NCBI GenBank assembly: GCA_007570785.1
Contig: ML664161.1
Coordinates: 5,344,723 to 5,408,722 of the forward strand
DNA length: 64,000 bases
Direction of reading: 5' to 3'
Source of the DNA: Antilocapra americana
Lineage: Eukaryota; Chordata; Mammalia; Artiodactyla; Antilocapridae
Below, piece by piece: positions 34,000-45,515 of the stretch. A model generated the notes under the pieces. That model ran no database searches, had not been told where the DNA came from, and saw only the letters and a program-made list of their open reading frames with translations. The number at the start of each line of letters is the position of its first letter. Position 1 is the stretch's first letter. The position numbers were made by a program, and so were the translations under genes.

Positions 34000-35195
34000 G
34001 GCTCTCTAGGGAAGTTCCTAGAGAAGAGCATTTTGAATAGATGCTGCCATATATTGGGGTCTTGAGAAACAAACTCTTGAGATATGAGGTCAAGAGGTTG
34101 ATTTGAAGATGACATGATGAAGGATAAGGGAAGCAGAACCATGGGCAGAGGTTAAACTGTGATGCATTTGCAATGGAGGCTTAGCCATTGCAATGGAGGG
34201 CTCTGGAGCTGAAGAGGTTCTTCTGAGTTGTCCCTGCTTTGAAGCAAAGGGGGCTGGCTTGGCCTTTCTACAGTATCCACCAGGCATTGGGTATGGGGAT
34301 GATCTCAAGAGAGATCATCTCAGGCAAGATTGCTCTTCTCATATGAGAATAATGCCTGCTTAGAAACTCATTCACTCCCACCAACACAGGCAAACACATC
34401 AGTTCTAAAGAGGAATCAAAGCAGCACACCAGAGCATCCACTATAATATAACTAATACCTGAAGAAAGAGAAAGCCAAAATAAAGTGCAGGAGAAGTGCT
34501 TTCTAGACAGATAAAGCATCATGGGCAAAGGCTTACAATTGGGAAAAAGCTTCGGTTATTGAAGTAACTAAGAGTGTCAGTAGAGGCAACTGCTATTACT
34601 ATATGGAGAATGGGTTTTGTAGGAATATGAATGAAAGTCAGGGCATTGCTAATGGTCCAAGGAAAATAAAATGATGACTTACATATGATGGTAATAGATA
34701 TGAAGAAAGCATATATTTTCAAATTATATTTAAAAGTAGACTGAATAGAACTTGGTGATGGATTGGGTGGTGGTGGAGTGAGTGAGAGGAAGGAGCGAGA
34801 ATATTTTCCACATTTCCTGCCTGAGCGGCTAAGTGAATGGTGGTGTCATTTACTAAGATGGAGAATATTGTAAAAGGAACAGGCTTCAGATGCCTGTTAT
34901 AAAAGAGTGATTTGATTAAGTTCATATAAATCAAAATACAAATAAATCACTCTTCTTTTGGGACACTACAACCCGATGGCTCTCCTCGTCACTTAAACAG
35001 TTCCTAAAAAACAGTAGAGTCATTATTGGGAACTACCAGAGAAGCAACGTGGCAAAGTCGAGTTTGTATCAATTCAGAAATGCCTATACGCTGTTGTTAT
35101 AAGATGACAGCAGCCAAATCCCAGCTGGTTCTCGATATACTATATGGATGTCTTGGCACAGAGCATATCACTTTAGATATCCACTATGCAAAACA

Positions 35196-35400
35196 TTGCT
35201 ATTCATCCAATCACTCATTCAATCGTATTTTGTTTTTTGTACTTACTATATGCCAGATACTCTCCTAATGTGCTCAAATATAGTTCTGAACATGGCAGAA
35301 AAGCTCCCTGTCTTCTTAGGAAGCTTACCATCTCAAAAGGGAAAAAGATAATAAACTACTGGTAAGTGATCAATAGATAAAAATAAAAAGGACAGTGTGG
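35196..35400 (-). repeat. L2-like LINE 3' end, antisense
   Basis: The phrases catccaatcactcattcaat, acttactatatgccagatac and ttaggaagcttaccatctca follow the antisense L2 3' end. A similar copy is at 44395-44530. Confidence 0.55.
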
Positions 35401-36199
35401 TGGTGAGTGCTCAGTGTGATACAGGTGTGCGGCGTTTAAAAGGAGAGACACAGAAAGCTTTTTTTCACAAGGTAACAGGAGAGTTGAAAACTGAACAGGA
35501 AGAAGGAGGCATTATGTGAACATCTGGCAGATATTTTAGAGGAAGGAATGAGAAAATTCAGCTACCCCATGTAATAACAAGCTGGGTGTGTTTGAGAAGC
35601 AGAAGGAAGACGAGTTTTTGCTCAAGCACAGTAAGTGACATGGTGACTAGTAGGACATGAAGTGAGAAAAGTAATTTGGAAAGTGTTTGAGAGGCCATGG
35701 AAAGGATGTTGTCGTTCAAAGAGCATTGGAAAGGAACTGAAAATTTTAAGTAGCTCAGTAAGCTGATCTGATGGTTGTTTTCAAAAATCACAGGCTGATG
35801 GAGGAAGAGATTTTAAAAGGGAAATGGATGGAGCAGCAAGAAGCTCTTTAGAAGGACTTGGAAGTTGGTGGAAACAACATGAGTGTGACTTAGACTAAGG
35901 TGGTGGTAGTAGAGATGGAGAGAGGAACAATTTGAAACATACTTTGGAAGCAAATCCAGTGGATATGGCTCCTAGCTGGAATCTGGAGATAAGGGAAGAA
36001 GTAGTCCTCAATTTTTAACTTGATCAGTGAGGAAGCTTGTAGAGTGCAATAGGAAATGGTGGTCAGTGTAAAGAACAGTTTTATGCAAAGAAGCCAGATG
36101 TTCTCATATAGTGATGTTGGAGATGCAATTGAGCTTTGTCTGGAGTTGAAGGAAAAAAGTTTGAGAAAAAGTTATAAATCTAGCAGTCTTCAATGAATG

Positions 36200-36411
36200 T
36201 TGCCATTGTTCAGCCTCTAAATCATGTCCAGTTCTTTGTGACCCTGTGGACTGCAGCACGCCAGGTTTCCCTGTCCTTCACTATCTCCCAGAATTTTCTC
36301 AGATTGATGTCCATTAAGCTGGAGATGCTATCTAACCATTTTATCCTCTGTCACCTCCTCTCCTTTGCCTCCAGTCTTTGCCAGCATCAAGGTCTTTTCC
36401 AATCAGCTGGC
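36200..36411 (-). mobile_element. BovB LINE 3' end, 0.2 kb
   Basis: Antisense BovB tail: gttcagcctctaaatcatgt, ggactgcagcacgccaggtt, gatgtccattaagctggaga. Flanks tcttcaatgaat (36187-36198) and tcttcagtggat (36412-36423) may be the target-site duplication (9 of 12). Confidence 0.88.
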
Positions 36412-37334
36412 TCTTCAGTGGATAAATACTAAATAATACTGCAGGACTGACTGACATCATCTCCAGAGAGAGAATAAAGGGAGAAAAAACATGGCTCAAG
36501 ACCAAGGCTGGGGTAGCCTATCTTCCAGAGGTCTGGCAGAAGAAAAGAATCCAGGGAAGACCCTTTGGTGTAGGTGTGTCACAGATGACATTTCATTAAG
36601 TAATGAGCTCAGTGGAAAACCAGAAGAATGCACTGTCACAAAAACCTATAAAAAAATTCAATCAAGAGAAGACAGTCAAAGGTATTGGTATAGGCTCCTA
36701 CCAAACGATATGGACTGCTAAAAAAGCGACACTGATAGGCTTGGTACAAGCAGTTCAGTGGAGGAGAGGAAACTGCAACCTGATTGCCGAAGAGTGAATG
36801 GGACACAATGAAATGTAAATACCAGAAGACCACTCTTGATAAATTTTACTGAAAAAAAAATGGAGCAGAGAAAGGTAGTGGTCAAGAAAGAAGGCATGAG
36901 AAGACCAGAAATGAGTTTGCTAAGAAAGAAACCTTAGTGCAATTTGTGTGCTCATGGAATATTCCAGTTAAAAGAGAATAAATGAAGATGCAGAAGAGAG
37001 GGGAATAATTGCTAGAATGATGTTCCCAAGAGGTGTGTCGGGTGAAGAACTAGGGCTCAAATGAAGAGCGTAGACCTCTCTCTGAGCAGGACCAGGCTGC
37101 GTCTTCCAGAGAAGGAATGGAAAGAATGCAGGTACAGATGCAGAGAGATTGGCAGGTTCAGTGATGAGAAGATGAAAGTGTTGGTGGTCTGTATGCTTTC
37201 CCTCCATAAACTATGAGGTTCTGAGAGTGGCAACAGTAATGGCAGAGGCTGGTGTGTTGTAGGTGGAGATCAGAGGAATACCCAGATGATAAATCTTGGG
37301 TACCTTTTGGAAGAAAGATTGTCACCAATTAACC

Positions 37335-37548
37335 ATGAAGTGAATTGTTAGTCCCTCAGTTGTGGCTGACTATTCTCGACCCCATGGACTGCAGCCCACC
37401 AGGCTCCTTTATCCATGGGATTTTCCAGGCAAGAATGCTGGAGTGAGTAGCCATTTCCTTCTCCAGGGGACCTTCCTGACCCAAGGATCCAACCTGGGTC
37501 TCCTGCACTGAAGGCAGATTCTTTACCAACTGAGCTATGAGGAAAGCC
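37335..37548 (-). mobile_element. Bov-tA SINE
   Basis: Complete antisense element, from ttgttagtccctcagttgtg to the head ctttaccaactgagctatga. Perfect 10-bp target-site duplication ccaattaacc at 37325-37334 and 37549-37558. Confidence 0.95.
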
Positions 37549-37736
37549 CCAATTAACCGTTTTTTATAGAAAATGCAGAGTGATAGCAATCTTTAAGACT
37601 GCTTAACACTAATTATAAAGAGTAAGCAATACTAACCATAGTAGTGATGTCCCCTCAAGTTTGACTGATGCATTTCCATTGATCCTAAGGAGATGTAACT
37701 TCTAATTATTGAAAATCATGGCCACATTCACTGAAG

Positions 37737-37852
37737 TTTTTTTTTTTTCTCTGCCGGATGGCACGTGGGATCTTCCCTGAACATGGGTGGGATCAAACCC
37801 ATGATCCCTGTATTGGCAGTGCAAAGACTTAACACTTGATCACTAGCGAAGT
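37737..37852 (-). mobile_element. CHR-type SINE with long perfect target-site duplication
   Basis: Starts with the T run (poly-A side), then gccggatggcacgtgggatc, gatcaaacccatgatccctg and antisense head acttgatcactagcgaagt. Target-site duplication ccacattcactgaag at 37722-37736 and 37853-37867 is perfect; the direct match extends to 18 bp because the tail also begins with T. Confidence 0.93.
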
Positions 37853-38011
37853 CCACATTCACTGAAGTTTAGTATGACTTTCTTTTACGAGGTTTCTAAA
37901 TGTTGTGGGGATATTTCACTATTAGTTTTGTTGTAACCTTATTGAAACCAAGAGAATATTTCTTCTTTAGGAAAAAGGGTTTTCAACTTAATGTGCCTTC
38001 TACTTCTCCAT

Positions 38012-38223
38012 AGGCTTCCCTGGTGACTCACATGGCAAAGAATCTGCCTGCCCTTGCAGGGAACACCAGTTTGATCCCTAGGTTGGGAAGGTCCCCTGGA
38101 GAAGGAAACTGCAACCCACTCCAGTATTTTTGCTTGGGAAATCCCATGCACAGAGGAGCCTGGTGGTCTACAGCCCATGGTGTCTCGAAAGAGGCAGACC
38201 CGACTTAGCAACTAAACAACAAC
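38012..38223 (+). mobile_element. Bov-tA SINE
   Basis: Blocks ggcttccctggtgactcaca, gatccctaggttgggaaggt, ttgggaaatcccatgcacag and gcagacccgacttagcaact. Flanks tacttctcc (38001) and tacttccga (38225) suggest the target-site duplication. Confidence 0.92.
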
Positions 38224-38421
38224 ATACTTCCGAATAAATAAGGAATGACCACTCTTTTCAGAGCCTGTGAAAGGTCACTAATAAAATAGATGTTTTAGAG
38301 CAGTAAAATTCACATAGAATGACCTTGTACCTCTGCATCCTCAAGTCCTTTTTCTCTTTCAGCTTCATGTGAAGATCACAAGGGTGGGAGGGAAGGTGCA
38401 ACCTGCCCATAGAAATGCTTT
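38224..38421. other. Non-repetitive spacer
   Basis: I see no feature between the two SINEs. Confidence 0.5.
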
Positions 38422-38627
38422 ATTATTATTATTTTTCCGTTTATTTATTTGGCTTAGTTGTGGCACATAGAATCTCTGTTGCACCATGCAGGATCTTTTC
38501 TTGTGGTGCATGTACTCAATAGTTGCCCCACAACCTGGGGGATCTTAGTTCCCTGACCAGAGATTGAACCTGTACCCCCTGCACTGCATGGTGGATTCTT
38601 AATCACCAGACTGCCAGGGACGTCCCC
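38422..38627 (-). mobile_element. CHR-type SINE, longer subtype
   Basis: T-rich tail side (tattattattatttttc), then ggcttagttgtggcacatag, agttccctgaccagagattg and antisense head cttaatcaccagactgcca. Flanks atagaaatgcttt (38409-38421) and acagaagtacttt (38628-38640) match at 10 of 13. Confidence 0.9.
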
Positions 38628-38640
38628 ACAGAAGTACTTT

Positions 38641-40332
38641 TGAGAGCAGATTTTATCATGTATGATATTAATTCCTATTACAGAACCTAGTCTGTCATTG
38701 TAAGAGCAGGTGATTCCAATATTATGGTTCTTGTGAGCATGCTTGATGCACCTTTCTGGATAACTCTGAGAAGTAGGAAGGGAAATCAATTCTAGCTGAA
38801 GATATTCTTCTATTCCATTTTTACTGATGTTGCTTGTTTAGTTAATATTAATAGCTGATAGACTGGAAACCAAACCTGGGTTTTGAGATAAAGGGGAAAA
38901 AAAACTTGCCAAAACTTTCTACCATCCACAAATCTGTGTATGTATGTATATATGTTGTTTGCATGTATGTAGTTCCCATTTTTCTTGACATTGGTGGTGG
39001 TTCTGTTTTTTTTTTTTTTGCATTTTTGACATTGTTAAATTACAGGAAAATAACTTGAAGAATTAATATATCATTTTATCCAATGCAAAGACGAAAATGG
39101 AGAATGGGGTATCACTGAAATTAGATATTGTGGAAGTACAGAAGTGGAATACCTCAGTACTTTTTATTTAAGTTCTAAAGTATTTTTTGAAAGTTTAGTT
39201 ATGATTTACAGGGTGATATTGATGGAAGTTTAGTTTTAAGTCTAATTTTCCAAAACTCTGAAATCTGTAACCTCTGGAGAACAACAGAGGCAAACAGCTA
39301 AAAAGTTGAAACAGTACCTGGGTACATAGAGTAAAGCAAGTATGACCATAAATTTTAAAGATTTGTGGGCTGAAGCCAATTTGTAAAACATTTCTGAGTC
39401 TTCAGTGATCTTATTAAAATGCAGAGTCACACGCAGTGTGCTGTAATGATATGCATTTAAGCACCAACTTTGTATGCCTCTAAGTTTGTTATTCTCAGCT
39501 GTAAAAGGATTTAAAATATAAAATTCTATTTAATAGCTATTTTGTGCCTGGGTATTAGAATGTTTGTTATTGCTTAACGCTTGCCCACCATACTCATTAT
39601 ATGTTTGTACACATGTTAAATGCATACTCTTTGGAGACATGCTGCACTGTAAGTCTAGGAAATAAATATGTAGCTATCATTAATGTATAGCTTCCAGTGT
39701 TTATTTATGATACATGATATTTTTCTTTGCTCTTTTAGAATGATTGATTTTTGTCTTTCTGTAGCTTTTATGGTTCGATTGAGTGATGATTTTCTCTCTC
39801 AGAGGTATCAGTAGAAACATTTCTAACTGCCCGAGGCAGTCATATGCCACAGCTGGCACCATATTTAAGCTACTTCCCCATGTAAGCGCATAATTTTGTC
39901 ACCTGGTGATAAACAGGGAAGAGCTACAAAAGGAAAATTTGCAAAAAATAGTCCTATTTTCACTGAGCTAATGCTGCAGCTCTGTCAGTTAGGCCTTTCC
40001 AGGTAGATGAAAACGTTTGTTTGCAAATTAAACTACCTAGCAAATTTCATCAAGACTCAGCAAAACTCAGAATGCTTCTTCCTACAGATGCAGCCACTTT
40101 CTATTGGATATGGATGAACAGACCCTATCTGTGATATTTAGTGGCTCCCAAGGTATTGAAAAGCTTTTAAGTCAAGGAAAACCAACACTCTTAACTAAGA
40201 GGTGGTCAAAGAAGATAACACATGAAATGAAAAATATGAAATAATTTTTCAAAAAGATATATACTGAGAAAAAAGGTGGGAAAGATGATTAATTGGAATG
40301 GGTAGATCTTTTTAAAGTGTTTTATACTTTTT
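38641..40332. other. Non-repetitive DNA, no gene seen
   Basis: AT-rich. A tatgtatgtatatatg-type low-complexity patch lies at 38936-38970 and a T run at 39008. The stretch 39830-40120 is somewhat richer in mixed sequence (gcagtcatatgccacagctg) but has no exon signal that I can defend. Confidence 0.5.
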
Positions 40333-40603
40333 AATATTAAATTATTTTTAGCTGTGCTGGATCATCTTTGCCACAGGTAGGCTTTTCCTCCAGTTACACG
40401 GAGAGGGCTCCTCTTTAGTTGTGGTACACAGGCTTCTCACTATGGTCTGTTCTCTTGTTGTGGCACAGCTTTAGGGCATGGGCTTGAGTAGTTACAGCCC
40501 ATGGGCCCACAAGACTTATGGGATCTTCCGGGACCACAGATGGAACTAATGTCCTCTGCATTGGCAGGTGGATTCTCAACCACTGGACTAACCAAGGAAG
40601 TCC
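40333..40603 (-). mobile_element. CHR-type SINE, long diverged copy
   Basis: Contains tttagttgtggtacacaggc, ttgttgtggcacagctttag, gatcttccgggaccacagat and the antisense head ggattctcaaccactggact with aaccaaggaagtcc. The length (about 270 bp) suggests the long CHR subtype. Edges approximate. Confidence 0.87.
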
Positions 40604-40766
40604 AGAATTGATAAATCTTCTCAGTTTAGTTTTCAAGGTTTAGCTCTGATTTCTTTGTTGTTGCTAAACAAAAAAGCTTCTCAATGAAGTAACAGGGATA
40701 TTTGTTGTCTGAATTAGTATGTTGTCAATAGTTTAAACCCAGGATGATGATTCAGTAAAACAAAAG

Positions 40767-40969
40767 TTTGTTATTACTTAGCTGTGTTACTCTTTGTGAC
40801 CCCCTGGGCTATAGCCCACCAGGCTCCTCTGTCCATGGAATTTTACAGGCAGGAATACTGGAGTGGGTAGCCATGCTTTTCTCCAGGGGATCTTCCCAAC
40901 CCAGGGATCAAACCTGGGTCTCCCACATTGTAGGCAGATTTTTTACTGACTGTGCCACCAGGGAAGCCC
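40767..40969 (-). mobile_element. Bov-tA SINE
   Basis: Body tgtgttactctttgtgaccc, gcccaccaggctcctctgtc and antisense head actgtgccaccagggaagcc. Flanks aaacaaaag (about 40758) and aaacaaata (40970-40978) look like the target-site duplication. The open frame 40768-41214 that crosses it is a by-product. Confidence 0.92.
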
Positions 40970-40978
40970 AAACAAATA

Positions 40979-42180
40979 AAGAAAAATCCTCTAGCCATTT
41001 GCTTAAAGTGATACTTTGGGAATTATCTAAAGAAAATCTACTTTTAAAATTTTATAATTTTGAAATTGCTGCCTATTTCTTACAATCCCCTCAAAATTTA
41101 TTTCTGTTCCAAAGAGAAGAAATAGCAAAATACTCACAGTCATGCTGTGCCAAACCACCATCTTGTGATATGCTCCCTGGCTTTCCCAATGCTGTCTTCT
41201 CCCAGGGTACCTGAGTCCCACTTCCAAACCTTTCCTGATCTTCGGCCCCCAATTCAACCTTTCCAATTTGGGACCCATTTTTTTAAAGTCTCTACTTTTG
41301 CTTACTAATTTTTGCTTCTGTGGCAAAATGAAAACCCTTCTCCAGTGAACATGTGTCTCCTTACAAAAAGAAAAAAAAAAGCAGTTTAAGGTATCATTGG
41401 ATGTGTTGATCCCTACAGGAGCTGGTGAAATGATTTTCTGGTCTTTCTCCCCTCTGTCCTCACCAAATTACGCTGGGTTGAAATCTGCTCCTTTTACTTG
41501 TGTGGCTCGACCCTACATCTCTCTACAGAGAATTGAACTGTCAGACTTTGAAATAACAGTATAATTTAGGTGGTGAGGTTTTATTTATTTTTTTTCTTCT
41601 AGGAGGATCATACTGGAGAAAAGACTACTTTATATAGAGAAACAAACCCAAAATTCTAGCAGATGAGTAAGAATAGTGCTTCTTGCAAGACAGCATTTAT
41701 CCAAAAAGTTAACAGTTCCTGTCATACATTTGAGGTAAAAGTTTCTCTCAAGAACACTAATGGACAGCAAGATAATTAAGCTTTGGAGGAAGCAGATTAA
41801 GAGAGAGAGAGTTGCTTTGATTCTGGGTAAATAGTGAAAGTAATTTTTCATAAATTTTTAAATAATATAGTTATTTTATTAGATACCAAAATAAGGGACT
41901 GGATTGGAGTTCAATGAATAGCATTACTTTTACGAAATGTTAGTTTTTACTTAGATTTCAGGAAAAAAGACCAGGCATAATAGTCAGCTTGCTATAAATG
42001 TCTTCCAGATTTTCTCAGGGCTCCACTGGGGGTGTATAATGTACAACTATGAACTAACAGGGTCAGTCTCAACTGGTGGTTGAGGTAGTTTGGGCAGCTG
42101 AGTCAGCTGTTAAGCAGGCTAAACATAGACCAGAGAAGTCAATTTTAAGGGACAAAGGACAAAATGGTAGTTAATAGGAA
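40979..42180. other. Non-repetitive DNA
   Basis: Overlapping frames at 41027-41326 (-) and 41630-41851 (-) show no domain. No repeat recognised. Confidence 0.5.
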
Positions 42181-43234
42181 TTCAGTTCAGTTCAGTCACT
42201 CAGTCGTGTGCAACTCTTTGCCACCCATGAACTGCAGCATGCCAGGCCTCCCTGTCCATCGCCAACTCCTGGAATTTACTCAAGCTTATGTCCATTGAGT
42301 CGGTGATGCCATCCAGCCATCTCATCCTCTGTTGTCCCCTTCTCCTCCTGCTCCCAATCCTCCCCAGCATTAGGGTCTTTTCCAATGAGTCAACTCTTTG
42401 CATGAGGTGGCCAAAGTGTTGGAGTTTCAGCTTCAACATCAGTCCTTCCAATGAACACCTAGGACCAATCTCCTTTAGGATGGACGGGTTGGATCTCCTT
42501 GAAGTCCAAGGGACTCTCAAGAGTCTTCTCTAACACCACAGTTCAAAAGCATCAATTCTTTGGTGCTCAGCTTTCTTCACCGTCCAACTCTCACATCCAT
42601 ACATGACTACTGGAAAAACCATAGCCTTGACTAGATGGACCTTTGTTGGCAAACTAATGTCTCCACTTTTTAATATGCTATCTAGGTTGGTAAGACTTTC
42701 CTACCAAGGAGTAAGTGTCTTTTAATTTCAAGACTGCAATCACCATCTGCAGTGATTTTGGAGCCCAATAAAATAAAGTCTCTCACTATTTCCACTGTTT
42801 TCCCATCTATTTGCCATGAAGTGATGGGACCAGATGCCATGATCTTAGTTTTCTGAATGTTGAGTTTTAAGCCAATTTTTTCACTCTCCTCTTTTACTTT
42901 CATCAAGAGGCTTTTTAGTTCCTCTTCACTTTGTGCTGTAAGGGTGGTGTTATCTGCATATCTGAGGTTATTGATATTTCTCCTGGCAATCTTGATTCCA
43001 GCTTGTGCTTCCTCCAGCCTAGCATTTCTCATGATGTACTCTGCATATAAGTTAAATACGCAGGGTGACAATAGACAGCCTTGATGTACTCCTTTTCCTA
43101 TTTGGAACCAGTCAGTTGTTCCATGTCCAGTTCTAACTGTTGCTTCCTGACCTGCATACAGGTTTCTCAAGAGGCAGGTCAGGTGGTCTGGTATTCCCAT
43201 TTCTTTCAGAATTTTCCACAGTTTATTGTGATCC
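42181..43234 (-). mobile_element. BovB LINE, 1.05 kb
   Basis: Antisense BovB running from its 3' tail at the left (attcagttcagttcagtcac) to a 5' truncation at gtgatccacacac near 43234. It is in inverted orientation to the copy at 46367-47895, which covers the same part. I found no clear target-site duplication. Confidence 0.95.
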
Positions 43235-43236
43235 AC
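42200..43236 (-). pseudogene. BovB RT and C-terminal relic with YADN active site
   Basis: Frame 42682-43236 on the - strand starts at the DHNKLW block, has GVHQGCLLSPCVFN at 49-62, and the RT box reads YADN (residues 93-96), so the second catalytic Asp is Asn (GAC to AAC). This alone would abolish polymerisation. The frame then fails near 42.68 kb; the C-terminal end resumes at 42200-42520 ([40 protein letters not shown]). Confidence 0.9.
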
Positions 43237-43478
43237 ACACTCTTCAAGATAATGTTAAATCTTCAGTTGTTCAGAAAGACCCAATAAATATTTCAAAGAA
43301 TGCCAAGTTTGAACAGCAGATTCAATCAAGGCGCAAACTAAGCATTTGGGGCTCTCTGCTCATTTACATCAAAAAGAAGTTGAGCAAAGTCTTCAGAATT
43401 TGGGTTTCTTGGAGTGCAAAACTAATTCAATGATGGAAACGATATTTAATAAAAATAATACAAAATTATGAATACAAA

Positions 43479-43685
43479 GGTCTTCCCAAGTGGCACAGTC
43501 ATAAAATTATCCACTTACCAATGAAGGAGATGCAAGAGACATGGGTTCAATTCCTGGGTTTGGAAGATGCTCTAGGGTAGAAAACAGCAACCTGCTCCAG
43601 TATTCTTGACTGGGAAATTCCATGGATAGTGAAGCCTGGAAGGCTACATGGGATCGCAAAAGGTTGGACTGAGCAACTGAGCGTA
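43479..43685 (+). mobile_element. Bov-tA SINE, diverged
   Basis: Head gtcttcccaagtggcacagt is degenerate, body blocks gttcaattcctgggtttgga and gggaaattccatggatagtg are clear. Flanking aatacaaa at 43471-43478 and 43686-43693 is a likely target-site duplication. Confidence 0.87.
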
Positions 43686-43877
43686 AATACAAATTTAGAC
43701 CCAGATCCTTAGAAGGGGTTAATGGAAATGAGGAAGCTTGGAGCTTAACTTTGAGAAACTGCATATTAAATGTGTCTCTTGAGTATAGAGATGGTGCTCC
43801 TGTCAGCTTTCAAAAAATGGCAAGTCATTCCAGAGAGAGAAAGAGCTGCTGTAGGAACAGGCAAGGAATTAACTCAT

Positions 43878-44005
43878 GTTCAATCAGCAGTTCTCAGCCA
43901 GGACTGAGTGTTAGAGTCCTCTGGGGGATTTTGAAATAAAACCTGCCTGGGCTCCAGATTTCCACCCAGAAAGTCTGTGTTGGTGCTCAGTGATTGGTAT
44001 TATTT
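43878..44005. repeat. MER5-like hAT MITE relic
   Basis: Blocks atcagcagttctcagccagg, tagagtcctctgggggattt and tgcctgggctccagatttcc follow MER5A-type elements as I remember them. Confidence 0.65.
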
Positions 44006-44199
44006 AGCCCTCCTCCTCTATTTAGTTCTAAAATGCAGTCAAGATGGAAATCTGTTGAGAATTCATAATGATGGTGATAAAGATGATCTTGTTGCTATCT
44101 CCAATGGAATGTCTGCTTTGTGTGAGAAGGTACAGTATTCAAACACCTGGCAGACATTATCTTCTTAGTATCCATGCTTCCCCAGAGTTATATATGTCA

Positions 44200-44310
44200 T
44201 CAGCATTCTAACATGGAAGAGTCTGAGACTCTTGGGTCATACAGCAGACGTGAGATCTAAATGCAGGAGCTAGGATCTAAGCTCTAGTCTGGCCAGTTTT
44301 CTTGCTCTGT
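44200..44310 (-). repeat. Possible MIR relic
   Basis: The phrase cttgggtcatacagcagacg with following gagatctaaatgcaggagct resembles the antisense MIR middle. Weak. Confidence 0.4.
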
Positions 44311-44394
44311 TTATTGCTCTACATTTCTACCTTCTTAGACAATAGCATCTTTGAAGGGGTAAGAGAAAGCTTAAGACCTCATAGATTGATAAAA

Positions 44395-44530
44395 TATTCA
44401 TTCATTCATTAGATCAGTGAACTGTTACTGAATTCCTACTCTGTGCCAGGAACTGTTCTAGGTACTAGAGATATAACTGAGAACAAACCAAACAGAAACC
44501 TCTGCTCTCATCTAACATAAATGCCACAAA
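44395..44530 (-). repeat. L2-like LINE 3' end, antisense
   Basis: Contains attcattcattcattagatc, cctactctgtgccaggaact, tagagatataactgagaaca and ctctgctctcatctaacata, in the order of the antisense L2 3' end. Confidence 0.6.
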
Positions 44531-45271
44531 CAAAGAAATAGAACATGGAGATGGATTTTTTTCCTTGTTTATATTGCATATTACTATGACTAGTTAGCAT
44601 GTATTTGTTTTTCTGTTTTATAACATGCTTTCACTTAATAATTTAAAGCTAATTAAATAGTCCTAGTAAGTTGGTGAAAGCATCTTTGTATTTAATCTGT
44701 TCTCTTTGTGAGAAAAGATCAGCTTGGCAGTAGCCTAAGTTCTCACAACAAAGCTAGCATTAGAGTTGACCATGGATTTCAACCCCTGTGACTTACAGTG
44801 ACTTCCACTTTCTGCTGCTTCTGTAATTCTTATTTTAATATTCTTTCTTCTCCTATGATTTAACAGTTAATGCCATTGCCAGAAAGAAAGAATAAAAGAG
44901 ATCTGTTTTCTTCTTGCTTTGCCACACTACAAGTGCAAGAAGTGCAATTATATCCATCCCAATTGATAGATGTAGGGAAATCTAAGCATTTTAGAAGGGA
45001 AATAAAACAAAATTAGTTGAATTAATCAAACAGTCTTACACATTTGGCAGTAGTTTACATTTGAGGTGGATTTATTTTTAATTTTTTTTCTGGCTTTTTA
45101 GTGGTCCAGAGCCCACAAGAATGTTGTGTTAACTACACAGGCAATTTAAGTTAGGTTTCAAGGTAGGGTTTTTTGTTGTTGTTGTTGTTGTTCTGTTCTT
45201 ATTAGTTTTACTATTCGCATAATGTAGCTATTCCTTGTATGTAGCCTCAATGGTCTCCTTTATTGTTAGTT
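44531..45271. other. Non-repetitive DNA with a GTT microsatellite
   Basis: No gene seen. A short (GTT)n run of about six units lies at 45174-45192. Confidence 0.55.
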
Positions 45272-45281
45272 AACATTGAAT

Positions 45282-45505
45282 AACTTACCCAATGGCTCAG
45301 CAGGTAAAGAATCCACCCACAGTGTAGGACACATAGGAGATGCGGGTTCAGCCCCTAAGTCAGGAAGATTCCCTGGAGGAGGAAATGGCAACCCACTACA
45401 GTGTTCTTGCCTGGAAAACTCCATGGACAGAGGATCCTGGCAGGGCTATAGCCCACAAGGTTGCAAAAAGTTGGACATGACTAAGCACATGGCACTACTA
45501 CTACC
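45282..45505 (+). mobile_element. Bov-tA SINE
   Basis: Head aatggctcagcaggtaaaga, body gaggaggaaatggcaaccca and gttggacatgactaagcaca. Perfect 10-bp target-site duplication aacattgaat at 45272-45281 and 45506-45515. Confidence 0.94.
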
Positions 45506-45515
45506 AACATTGAAT

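Larger units (their letters stand above)
34100..37324. repeat. Probable ancient repeat complex (purine-rich strand)
   Basis: Long purine-rich stretch, interrupted by a BovB end at 36200. Blocks near 34745 (aacttggtgatggattgg, then gagtgagtgagagg), 34840 (aatggtggtgtcatttacta) and 36990-37140 (agaggggaataattgctag, ggtacagatgcagagagatt) resemble parts of one long ancient mammalian repeat that I remember but cannot name safely. No coding capacity is visible. 33374-33529 and 34000-34100 look unique. Confidence 0.4.
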
